A stretch of DNA of 64,000 nucleotides from Prunella strophiata. Its lineage: Eukaryota; Chordata; Aves; Passeriformes; Prunellidae. The position numbers and the translations under genes are program-made. The stretch spans positions 17,350,266 to 17,414,265 of the forward strand of contig JAZBQD010000021.1 of NCBI GenBank assembly GCA_036583965.1, read 5' to 3'. Numbering within the stretch: position 1 is the stretch's first letter; each line of letters begins with the position of its first letter. The notes beneath the pieces were generated by a model. That model was given only the letters and a program-made list of their open reading frames with translations. It was not told where the DNA came from and made no database searches. Below, piece after piece: positions 13,217-25,083 of this stretch.

Positions 13217-15738
13217 TTAGCATGATTGGTTTATTTGTTTCTTTTCCCTGTTTGTATTAAAATAACCTTCAAAATACCTTGCTGAGGCCTCACAAATGTA
13301 TGATTTCATAAACCCTAAGTGCATCCTTCTAACCTGGTTTCTGGGGGGATTTTCTGATCCACAACGTCTGAACTCTGGAATTCTTTTTGGCAGTTAGACA
13401 TTTAATTCTTTAAAATGAAAATAGGACAGGACTTGATAGGTGGAAGTTCAGAAAAACCACTAACTGTGATGAAACTCATGAAAATGTAAGTTTGCAACAC
13501 TGCACACTGCAAGCAGAGTAGTGAGAATTCCTCTTTTTTCTTTTATTGGTTGTTTTTGATGGAAACATTCATGGAAACAGGTGATTCCTCTGTGTTCACA
13601 TTTTTCCTTCTTTAGATCTATTTCACTGCATAAGAGCAAATGAGTGAGAGAGGTTGAGGGAGCTAAAGTTATAAATATTTAGAAACACTGCATGAAGAGA
13701 CTTCTAATATTATGGAAATTTTACTTTGCCATGATTTTATTTGCATGTAAATGATAAAAGTCTTGCTGTATTTATCCTGGTTTACTCAGGTCATAACTAA
13801 TTATTTCTTAATTAGACAAATTCCTTAAAATTAAGCTACATTTATGTAAGTGTCTTGGTTTAGTTTTCCTCTTCTAGTAGCTCATTAACAGAGATGTGTC
13901 TTTAGTTTAGGAATTTTCAAGAGATAATTTGCTGATATGAGTTCATGTAGAACACCATATGTTTAGACTCATGTGGTGGATCTTTTTATTTTCAGGGGTT
14001 TTGCACTTTTTCTGTAGAGAACAGAACAGGTTCCCAGTAGCTGCTGGCAAAGTCTGTTGTGGAGGTGTGAGGCTGGAAGGTTTCAAGGACAGTCACTGGA
14101 ATCCTGACCCTTTGAGGTTACCCCTTAAGGACATTTTTTTCCTCTGATTTTTGTCATCTTCAAAACATTTTGTCCAAACTTTTTTGTCTGCCAGGGCTGG
14201 GAAATGCTCTGCTTTAAACTCCTCTCAAGTCCAACACTAAAACATGAAAGAGCATCAAACAGTCCAGCTGGGACTGAAGGCTCAGGAAAGGGGAGGAAAT
14301 ATTGGGGAAGGTGGTGTGGAGCTAAAAAACCTCCATCTGAAATGGTTCTGTGCCTGAAAAACCTGGAGAAATACAAATTATTTCTTCTAGTTTTGTCATT
14401 AACAAGTGTGATGTGCTGTACCCTGCTCTCCAGCTGTGTTTGCAGTTTAAATTTGCAAAGCAGAGACAGTTCATCTTTGCAGAATTCTTCACAACCTCTG
14501 CTCTTGACATTATTCTTAATATTTATTTTACACACTGGAAATTCAGATATCTGAATGTAAGGAATTGAAAATACCTATTATCTATTTAGGGCTCTGTTAT
14601 TATATATATTTCTTAAATGTATTATGTATCCATAAAACACAGGTGATCTGTTTTCCTATACAGAGTACAGATTTTATTTGTGGATGGGAACAAATAAAGC
14701 AACGTACAACAGTTACATTTCTGTTAGATTCAGAAGATTTAATAGAGTAATAATAATGTAAAATAACAGGATTAGATTTACTATTTAGAAATTACTAAGA
14801 GGGAGGAAAATCATGACAGTTTTACACTACCAATTTTTCTTGTTGTCTAAAACAACCTGTAAAAAACTTCAATTTTTTTTCCTTGCTGCTAAGGAAACAT
14901 AGTGGAGAGGACAAAAAAGAGGTAAAGAAATTGTTATAAAAACAACATATATTGCACAAATGCTATGAAACTGTATTGTATTTTCTATTTTACCCTCTAA
15001 AGAGGACATTTGCTGTGGCAGAATGCCTTACTCTCTTTCCCAGTTCTCATGAACTTGTAGTTTCCCTGTCATCAGTGGGATGTTCTCTCCCTCAGGGTGG
15101 GCTGATTTCCCTCAGGGATTTCAGATGTGAAGCCCTTATTCCCAGAAACTGGAGCTTTTCCCTCAGAGAGAGTTGCAGTCTTTGTTCAGCCAAAAATCTA
15201 GAGCTTCCAACAGAAACTTGGAGAAAAATCAGCGATTTTGGTACTTGCTGGGCCTGAAGTGCTCCTAAATTGGTATTTTGGGATGCTCACAGCTGTGCTG
15301 AGTGTGAGTGGCAATGACCTGGAGGAACTGTGGAATTGCTGTCCTCAACCCAGAAAAGGAAAGCACAGCCTGTGATGGTTTTGGCTTCAGAACCTGTTTT
15401 GGCCACCTGGTTCTCCAGACATGGCACTACCTGGTGATGTCTCAGGTTTGAGCTTTTCTATTTCTCACATTCTGTGCTGCTTTAGTGTGTGGGTCTGAGC
15501 TTCACATTAGGGCATGGTGATGTCTGTGCACAGAGCAGGGAGACAAAACAATTCCTGCTCCAGCTGGGCACCAAGGACAAATGATCCAAATCTCAGCCCA
15601 AGAGCACAAACAGCGTGGGCTGAAGAGAGAAAAACAAGCAGGGTGGGACTGCAGGGGCTAAAGCTGGAATGGGACAATGAACTCCAAGGTGCAAATGGAG
15701 CAGAACTGATCCAAGGGAGAGACCCCGTGAGCCTCGTG

Positions 15739-15898
15739 CATTTTGTGCCCATTCTGGTTCATCCTGGGTTCATTTTGTGCCCATTTTGGTTCATCTTGGG
15801 TTCATTTTGTGCCCATTCTGGTTCATCTTGGGTTCATTTTGTGCCCACTTTGGTTCATCTTGGGTTCATTTTGTGCCCATTTTGGTTCATCTTGGGTG
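15739..15898. repeat. Minisatellite, 5 x 32 bp
   Basis: There are five head-to-tail units of exactly 32 bp, each starting CATTTTGTGCCCA and ending CATCYTGGGTT (the last ends GGGTG). Units differ only at scattered C/T positions and the last base. The period is not a multiple of three, so open frames across it cycle through the same peptide in different frames and are not genes. Confidence 0.97.
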
Positions 15899-16990
15899 CA
15901 GCCCTGGCTGGGCTCTTGTGCTGCCCAAGGTGCATCCATGGAGGAGATCCTTTTAATAAATCCCTGCTTTATTCTGTAACTCTGCCCAGCCTCTGCTCTA
16001 GCTCAGCCTTCTCAAGGCATCACTTGTCCCCCAGCTTGGTGGGACACAGATGTGGCACTGCACAATTGGGAGGCTCTAACTCATTTGTGCCCTTTAACAC
16101 CTCAACAGTGCCTCAATTTGAAAGACACCCTGCATTCTGCCAAGTTCCAAATTGCAAAATTAGCAGTCCCTATTAATTTCCAGTTACTGAGTCATCCAAT
16201 GATAGGGATCTCCAGCTCCCCTTCAGTCTGTTTGCAATTGATATGTGCAATGTATTTATTAGAGATTTGCTTTAAAGGGATGCAGGTGTTTGAGGATGTG
16301 ATTTAATTTCATTTCTTCCCTGGGAGCTTTGATCAATGCTGTGCTCACCACCTCTGCCATGTGCTTTGAACTTGTACATGCAAGCATATAAATAATTTCC
16401 CATGTCAATTCCTGGCTCATCTAGCCAGGCTGATATATGGAAGGCAAGTTGTCTCCTAAATTCCTGTCAGTGGGTTTAGTGAATTGATTAGTTGAATTCT
16501 GAATTAAAATTACAATTAAAGGCAAAATTGTATCTCAGGCTTCAAGTCATTTGCTCAAAGTGCAGCAGTCAGATTACAGGATTTGATCAGGTTTGTATTA
16601 TGAATAAAAACTGTTTTCAATAACCTTTTCTTTTCTTTTTTTTCTGTTTGTAAATCAATCTCTTAGATTATTAGCAATTACTAAACAGAATAGATGTAAT
16701 TTTATTTTCAGTTCTTCAGCTTAAAAAGGGAATTCCATTGATTTTTGAAAATACTGATGATGTGACTCAGGGAACATAATTACCTACAAATGCCATCAGT
16801 AACATATAACGATTTTTTTCCCAATAGGTTCAACTCAAAGTATTTAAAATGACAGTATGGGCATTGTATATTAAATTGCCTGTTACTATTTACAGGTTAT
16901 TGATATATATTTTGCTATAACAGACTCAGGACATAATTCAGGCATGAACCTTTGCCTTTGGGCCAGAAGCTTCCCTGATGACAAGAAAAA

Positions 16991-17637
16991 CTTCCTTCCT
17001 TCTTCCTTCCTTCCTTCCTTCCTTCCTCCTTCCTTCCTTCCTTCCTTCCTCCTTCCTTCCTTCCTTCCTTCCTTCCTTCCTTCCTTCCTTCCTTCCTTCC
17101 TTCCTTCCTTCCTTCCTCCTTCCTTCCTTCTTCCTTCCTTCCTTCTTCCTTCCTTCCTTCCTTCCTTCCTTCCTTCCTTCCTTCCTTCCTTCCTTCCTTC
17201 CTTCCTTCCTTCCTTCCTTCCTCCTTCCTTCCTTCCTTCCTTCCTTCTTCCTTCCTTCCTTCCTTCCTTCCTTCCTTCCTTCTTCCTTCCTTCCTTCCTT
17301 CCTTCCTTCCTTCTTCCTTCCTTCCTTCCTTCCTTCCTTCCTTCCTCCTTCCTTCCTTCCTTCCTTCCCTTCCCTTCCCTTCCTTCCTTCCTTCCCTTCC
17401 CTTCCCTTCCTTCCTTCCTTCCTTCCTTCCTTCCTTCCTTCCTTCCTTCCTTCCTTCCCTTCCTTCCTTCCTTCCCTTCCTTCCTTCCTTCCCCGTCCCT
17501 TTCCAGCCTCCCTCCTGGATCCCTTCCGACTCCCCTCCCGTTCCCTTCCCTCCCTCCTCAGGGGGGAATTCCCTTCCCTTCCTCCCTTCCCTTACCCTTC
17601 CCTTCCTTCCCTTCCTCCTTCCCTTCCCTTCCCTCAC
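16991..17637. repeat. Long (CCTT)n polypyrimidine tract, (GGAA)n on the minus strand
   Basis: From 16991 to 17494 the + strand has no purine at all (504 nt). It consists mainly of CCTT units interrupted by CCTCCTT and CTTCTT variants, then CCCTT units. From 17495 to 17637 the tract decays into CCCTT/CCTCC-rich sequence with scattered purines. The open frames here (Leu-Pro-Ser-Phe repeats on +, Gly-Arg-Lys-Glu repeats on -) are consequences of the repeat. The exact copy number may be unreliable, because such tracts often collapse or expand in assembly. Confidence 0.98.
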
Positions 17638-20600
17638 AGTGGAAAAGTTCTTTCTGAACATATTTTCATTATTTATTCTATCTCCATCATCCAAGTTTCT
17701 CAGTCTGGCTGTGAGCTTGTCCCACGTTATGGGAAATGGCCACAGAACACGACTTTTAGACCCCAGCAGGCCCTGAAAAATGCCTGAATTTTGCTCATCC
17801 CACCCCATGGCCTATGCAGAGCACATTCCAACCCCCACAGAAGCAGCTTGGAGTGATTTAAAGTCTGCTGCTCCTCACACAGCACCAGCACTGACTGGAA
17901 CTGCAGCTCTGCTGAAGGATCCTTTGCTCCTGCTGATATTATCATCTTGGTTAAGTGAGAAGCAAATGTGCTGCTAGGAGCTACTTGGGCTTAATTTTTG
18001 CTATTCAGCACCATAAATTACAGTATTTTATGGCCGCTGTAAAAGGTGTGATTTGAACCAATTATGCATTCTGCTCTAAATCCCCAAACTTTGGAGAAGC
18101 ATGTAATTATGGAAAGTCATTTCCACCAGGTCAATTCTCTTTTATCTGTTCACAGAGAACACCAGGACATGTGTGTGAAGTTTATAAAGCATCAATTTAA
18201 ACTAGACTTATTAAAGCTGCTTATTAATGAGAATGTTTTCGTTTTCAGAGCTCAAAACTTGCTATGTGTAGTACAGAGAATTTACCAGCCTCTGCACCAG
18301 CTTTTTTCTTTATTCTGAACAGGGATGAAATGGAGGTATTGGGATAAATGGAAAGGAAACAGAGGTTTGATAGAATTTGGAGATTAAATGTATAATTTTC
18401 AAAAATGCCCACAAACAACCAATCAGCATTTATGTAACTCTACTGCCCATTGGTTTCAGTGTTAGATACTTAGGATTTCTTGGAACAAGATTTAGCTCTT
18501 TAAAAGATGTGGTAGATTATCACCCAACTGTATTTTTATAGGACTTTGTGCAATTTCTTTTTCTACAGATTTTTTTAGAGTTAAATATGCAGGGAACTCA
18601 ATGCTCATTTTTCCTTGGGAAGCCAGTGTTTAAATTTTACCTGTCTGTTGAGCCAGATTTGGTTGTAACTTTTTTCTAATGTTTAGGGAACCCAGAGGAT
18701 TTAAACAACCATTTTCCTGAAGGTGTTAGGATCAGGTTTCTTTCTTTCCTTGTGCTGCCACCCCCAATCTCTCAGATTTGCTGCTGAAGCCTGGGCACCA
18801 TTGTACTTTGGAGTAGTAAATGTTGATTTGCACTATGAGTGATGAGAAGTGATGTCACACATGTGGCTCAGCAGTGGTGAGGTGGCAAATGAACTCATGG
18901 GTGGTGTTTTAATATCTGTCTTTGGAGCTGCATAATTACATCAGAATCCAAAATTAAACTAACACTCATTGTTGTCTAACTGCTTCCCATTGAGACTGTG
19001 ATGGATGAGGCCAAACCCTAATAATTTCAGGATTGTTCATGAGCCACGATGGAATTTCTAACATGTAAAAGGACAGAAAAAATAGATGATTCAAACTGAA
19101 CTCTGCTAAAAAGCAACAGTTTACGCCATTAAATATGGTGCTGGCTAATAGATGTGATTTCTTCTTCTACGTGTGTACATGGCATTTTTAACTAATAATT
19201 TTCATAGCTGACAAGCAATTGAAGAGAAAATGGAAAGTAACATTTGGGATTTAAAAAATAAAAAAAGGGATGTGCAATTTTAAAAGAGCTTTTTCTACAT
19301 GGGAATGATTACAGAATGCACAGTGCAGTAAGGAATTTGGCTGGTTGCATTTGGAATCTGTGTGGCTGTGACAAGCACAGTTGTTCAGGAAGCAAAGAGC
19401 TGGTGTTGTGTCTGAGACACACAACACACACGAGGTGCCAGGTCCAATTAACAGTCTGATGGTGGGAAATCCATTATCCTTGGAAAGAGAGGCCACCACC
19501 AGGAGACATTAATTCAATGTGACACCAACTGGGGTGTTTATATACAGCTAATTGCAATGTCAGACATTCTGCTCTAATTGAGTTTAATTGTGGCAAAATT
19601 GGAGTTAATTAAAAGTTAATGGTATAGAGCACATCGTGTTATTATAAACTATGGGTACATGTTTCATACCCTTATTATTGTTAAAATGGTGCTTTCAATT
19701 ACTGTGTCCTTGTATTGGCACTTTGGAAATGGGCTATAATTGTTTTGTCATCACTGAAAGTTATTGTTCTGAAGAATGTGAAATGTTCTGAAGAAATCTG
19801 TTTTAAAAAGCTTGACCAAGTTTAGGTTGGTTCATTATATCACAATATAAATGTACATGTGATTTCCACCTTGCTAAGGAAAGGGTGGAGAGTGATGGTA
19901 AAACAGGAGAACTAAATTCTAGTTCATCTAAGAGAATTATGGTATTTTGGGCATGGTCTGTCATAATTTGGGTAAGGAAACCTCAATTTCCTCATATGTT
20001 GTGAATGTATATTTTTCTAATTTTCTGATGAATCTCCTGTCTGTAGGATTTTCCCTGGGTTCTCTTTGCTTTCTTCTTTCTCTGCACCCTTTGTTCTTTC
20101 CTGTTATTCATTATATTCTGTATATTCCAATTATTTATTCACTGCCAGCTCCATCTCCATCCCGACCCCTCTCTTGATGAAGTTTTACATCAAAAGCTTT
20201 CTGCTTGACTTGTCCTCCTGAATGTCTGGCTGCCAGTTTAGAAATAGTAATTGCTATTTTCCCAGTTTTCTGTCAATTTAAGAAGCCCAACACTAGGTTG
20301 ATTTTCTTGGTTTCCTCACATATTTTCCTTCATGTGCTTGATTGGAACGAGTCCAAATATAAAAAATTGCAATGATGTGAAGTGCTTCTTTCCAAGAACT
20401 GTGGTTCCATGTTCAACCCTGGTTCATACAAGACAGGTAAAAGGTGTTCTAAATGTATTTATGAACAAAAAATTCTGGGTTTGAAATGGCTCCTTATGTG
20501 GGGAAAGTGATGCAATAAAATTACTGATTTTCTCCTGTGGGCCAGCAGTTCCCTCAGCCCTTTGTTCTGTGAAGCTCAATAGGCTGGAAAAGGCAGAATG

Positions 20601-22680
20601 TTTTAGTAACAAGAGTGTCACTTTATTCCAAAAGCAGGAAATTTGGCTCTGGAGCTGCTTTAACAGAGTTTTTTCTTCTGAAATATTCTTTATTAATCTT
20701 TTTGGTAATGTAAACTTCCATCCCTGTGGAAAACAATTAGCACTTTATCAGGAATTGTCATTTTCAGAAAACACCAGTGAGGCACACTCCTGTTTCACTG
20801 GACACTATCACACAGCAGTTTTTATTAATCACATCAGCAATAATCTAAAATAAGCAACAGGAAAAAAAATCAAATCAAAACCAAATATATTTGCCAATTT
20901 TCCTAAGGATAAAAAATCCCTTTGCTGCTTAACATTAAAAACTGACCCAAAGAAGTGAGCAAAGACTGAGGTGAAAACACTGTCATAGTTCAAAAAGCAC
21001 AGTGAGCTTCTTCCTGGGGACTAAAACTGGACAGAGTGGGTGGGGAGTAGATTTGTATTCAAACCTTTTTGTTTAATTTATCACAACAGCAGGTCTGGGT
21101 TTCTTTATGAAAAGAAAGATGTTTTATTAGGTCATAGGTGCAGCTAATAAAAGGAAATTCTGTCAGTGGCAGTAAAATTAATGCTGCAAATATCTTGCAT
21201 CAGGAGCATGGAACACACAGGAAAGTGCTGAAATGAAGCTTGTGAGAGACCCAAGGAAAATGACAGTGATGATTTCTGGAATCTGGTGGTGCTTTAAAAT
21301 CTGTAGGTTTGTATTGATACTGAGGTGGATTATACTGCACAACCTCATCCAGTTTTTCAGGGAAAAAATAGTTATTAATGTTTTTGTTTATATACCTGAT
21401 AGGGGGTAAATACCAGAGATATTAAAGGCAAAAAGGGCTGATCCAGTTTTGAGCTAAGGCAATATAATGCATGCTCTAGACTTCCTTTCCCTACTCCAAA
21501 ATTTAGTTCAACTTTGACTTAAATACTATGTCATTACAGAAAAGTATGCCTTTAACAAAGTAATTTTCAAGAAAATTTCAAGGAGTCTGAATAGGAAGAA
21601 AGGCAGTCAGAGATTTTGAGTGGTGTTGGAACTAGAATATCTCTTGTTAGAGAAAGGAAAATGCTTGATATTTAATGTTCATTACAACACTGGAGAATAT
21701 TAACATGACTCTGTACATTGTGAGTGGAAGTAGCTGTCAAAAAGATGGAGTAATGGACCACCAAAAAATATAACACTGTGAACTAAGCCATTGTGCTTTT
21801 ATTGATGAAGAAGTGGAAATACTTGATAATCCTTGCAGTGGAATTCTACTGTATTAACAGGTACTTATTTTTCCTCTTTTCTTCTCTTCTCACCCTCAAA
21901 ACTACTTGAAACTTGTATTTTTCATGGTTATGGAAAAAAATCTATAATAATTTTTCTTAGAAAAAAATTTATGAGTGCAATTCTCTTTCAGCAGTGAAAT
22001 AGATATGAACATACTCCTCATTTCAGTATTTTTCTGAATATTCATTTATTGCATTTTTCTGGCTTTAACTTCTGCCCAAGTGTGATTGTTACCAGAATAG
22101 TTTCTTGTGAGGAGGAAACAAGAATGAAAGCAGATGGGATGTGAAATATACTTAGCTGCTATGGGCTCAGAAAAACTTTAAAAACTTTCATAAATCCCCA
22201 GCTCCTTGATGTTAAGATTAAACCAGGTGGTTTACAACACACTTGCAGTAACATCCAAGCTGCCAATAAATCCTGGATGGGAAGATCTCCAGTGAACTTC
22301 AAGAGAATGAGGCAATTTCTTGGCTCACATCCCATGGAGCCAAGAAGAGGAGGTTGCTAAGAAGTTCCCATGTTTTGCCATCTGCTTCCACCAAGCACTA
22401 AAAGTTTCCTTTTTGCCACATTTTGGGACTCTGTGAAGTCCTGAGGCTTTTCAGCTCCACTGGCTCTTCCTTCCCTTTTTCAGGAAATATAACAACAAAA
22501 AATTGACATGTTTAACTTGGAATTTGGTTTTGTTTCTCTGCTTTAGTAGCTTGGTTTTTTAATTGGGTGGAGAGGCAATGAGTTCTCCCATGGATCATTT
22601 ATGTCTCAGACTGTGAGAGAGAGTAATTCTGTCAGTGACACAGAGTGGCTCCTGCTGTGCCAGCCAGCCAGCAGCATCCT

Positions 22681-22780
22681 GTGCCTTGGGAAATTGTTCC
22701 TTTTGCTCTTATTTGTGCCTTGGGAAATTCTCCTTTTTCTCTTATTTGTGGTTTGGAAAATTCTCATTTTTCTCTTATTT
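22681..22780. repeat. Minisatellite, 3 x about 33 bp
   Basis: Three units (34, 33 and 33 bp) each run from GTGCCTTGGGAAATT or a diverged form to CTCTTATTT. The 33-bp period preserves frame and produces an 11-residue Leu/Phe-rich repeat in one open frame. That frame has no other support as a gene. Confidence 0.9.
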
Positions 22781-22924
22781 GTTGGCTTTTGTAATTATCA
22801 TTTAGTTGTAGCCTCAGCTACAGCAAACCTCTCCTTGCAATCTTGCATATTATTATTACTCATTCAGAAGAAATGTACAACAGCATGAAAACAAAATTGT
22901 CTTTTTGAAATGGATTTGGATTTA

Positions 22925-23021
22925 TTTTTTTTTTTTTGGTCCAACCCATCCTAAGTCCTTTATAAGATATTAGTAATACAAATATTAATCTTTGAACTGA
23001 ACTTGCTTTTTTTTTTTTTTT
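22925..23021. repeat. Two T tracts (T13 and T15)
   Basis: T runs at 22925-22937 and 23007-23021 are separated by 69 bp of ordinary sequence. Confidence 0.75.
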
Positions 23022-25030
23022 CCTGTCTGTTTTTCTCAAAGGAGAAGCAATTAAGAAGAGATGAAAGAATTTTCTATAGTATATATTATGTTGGTTTTAG
23101 GTAGCCATGCCAAACCTGGCATTGCTTTTCTTCTGAACTCTACTCTCTTCTACTTCTGTGTGCTCAAATTTATTAAAAAAATAAGTACTCTCTGCAATCA
23201 AAAAGCTTTAGTTTTGATGCAAACAGTTTAAAATAAATTGTCCCCAGGGAGTTGTGAAGTAGGAATAGGAAGTAAATTACCTGAATAGCCTTTTCTCTTT
23301 TTGATTAAATATTTACAAAAATTGAAAAGACAATCCAACCCTCTATCATGCCCAACACTCCCTCTCCCTCAAAAACCCCCCAAAACAGCAAAAGAAAACC
23401 CCAAACAAACAAAAAACTCCAGCTTTTCTAGGGGTCTAGTTTTTCACCCTTGGGGAACTAAATTTTAATGTCATTTGTAGATGGAAGTGCATTTCCCTCC
23501 TCAAAGGAGGAGGTAATTTCTGCAGTTGTTTTCTGAGTGTCCTGACTTTCAATTTAATCTGAATTAACACCATAATATCATTAATAGAAGATGTCCAGGG
23601 AAATTGACCTGGGACTTTTGTCCCACAGACAGAATTGATGTCAGTGTGGCAGGATTGTCTGCAGAACACCAGATATTCTAAAACGAAAATATATTCTTTG
23701 GCCAGAGAAGATGCGTAGGTGCCTTCTTAAAGACAATTTTAAATAAAATCCCAGACTTTTAAAATGCACTGTCTGAAAAATTATTCCATCCAGGAAATTA
23801 ATAAGGTTGCTTAAATTAAGTCCAGCCCATTTGATATATTGGAGACAAGGATGAAAAGTCTGTGAAGATCCAGTTCAGCTCATTCTTATAAATTTAAAAA
23901 AAATTTCCTTCTTTATTGTGTCCTAAAACAATCTAAGTAATTTTCTTAATAATTTGTCTTAGTTATCTTTCATAGAATTTAAATTCTGTTTTGGCTTTAA
24001 TCTGTCAAAAAAAAATTTCAAGATTCCCTGAATCTTCTACAGAAGAGAGCCTCTCTCTGTGCACTGTTTTGCTTTTTTGTCACCTGCAAGAGCACATGTA
24101 TGTTTCATCTTTGGAGTGGAATTCTGCACTGGCAAGTCTCAAACTAAGGCATCACATTTTTGTTTTGCCTGCAGCCTGTGAGGCAGTTGGAGACTGACAT
24201 CCCAACGTTTCAACCACTGCTGAAATCCCAGCTTATAACTCTGCAGCTTGTAAGAACATAGACTTTGACAGTAATCAGCTTATTCTTTCAGCTTGGGGAT
24301 TTTTTGTTGTTGTTGTTGAGCTCTTGTTTGGAAGTCCTGGTGAGCTCTCTTTCTGTCTTAATCTATAAATTTTTATTTTTTTATCATCTTGCAAATAAAC
24401 CATACTGTGATATGAAATCACTTATTTTGTGTGAGCTGAGATCTGTCTCAGCCAGGCTGATCCTTTGGACCAAAGCTGAGGGTTCTGAGCTCGTTAAGAA
24501 ACCTCATTAACATGCTGAGCCTTTGTGGAAGCAGGAGATCTTTCCCTGGAAGGGAATTTGGTTCAAACATAAATAAAGAGTGGCTAAAGAGACTTCCACA
24601 TGCTTTTTGGAAAGGTGGTTGTACCTTAGGAGAAGTGAATCAAAGTTTAAGGTGTGGATGAAGTCACTGACATTAAAAAATACAGTGTATTCTTATAAAA
24701 TGGATAGAGATAAGAAGCTGAGACATGTAATTTATTCTTAGGGCAACGTTTTCAAATTTTGTCTAATGGAAAATGATAAAATCTGTATTTACAGGATCTA
24801 GACTCAAGTTATTTTGTTAGCACTCCCTTTGTGTCCTAATTTTGTCTTTGTATTTTTAAGCAGAAAACAATGTGGGAATTTTCTGTGGGTTCTGCTTTTC
24901 CACTTTTTGTAATGTCATCAACTGATTTGAAAGCATTTGAAGTTTAGTCACTTGGAGTGATTTTTGCTTGATTTTCTTTTGAAGAGTTCCTTTTTTATTT
25001 TGTTGCTGATCACTGCCACATCCTTGCATT

Positions 25031-25083
25031 AAAAAAAATACATACATATGTATATAGTTGTATAAACATATACATATTTTAAA
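25031..25083. repeat. AT-rich alternating tract
   Basis: A run of TACATACATATGTATATAG-type sequence with partial dyad symmetry. It is low complexity. Confidence 0.65.

Noticed and set aside
15514..16176. 220-codon open frame on the + strand
   Set aside because: It exists because the 32-bp minisatellite lacks stops in all three frames. The sequence outside it shows no family resemblance or coding bias.
16915..17808. Long open frames on both strands (up to 297 codons) with Gly-Arg-Lys-Glu or Leu-Pro-Ser-Phe repeats
   Set aside because: They are forced by the (CCTT)n tract, which contains no stop codon in most frames. There is no start context, no splice signals and no non-repetitive coding sequence.
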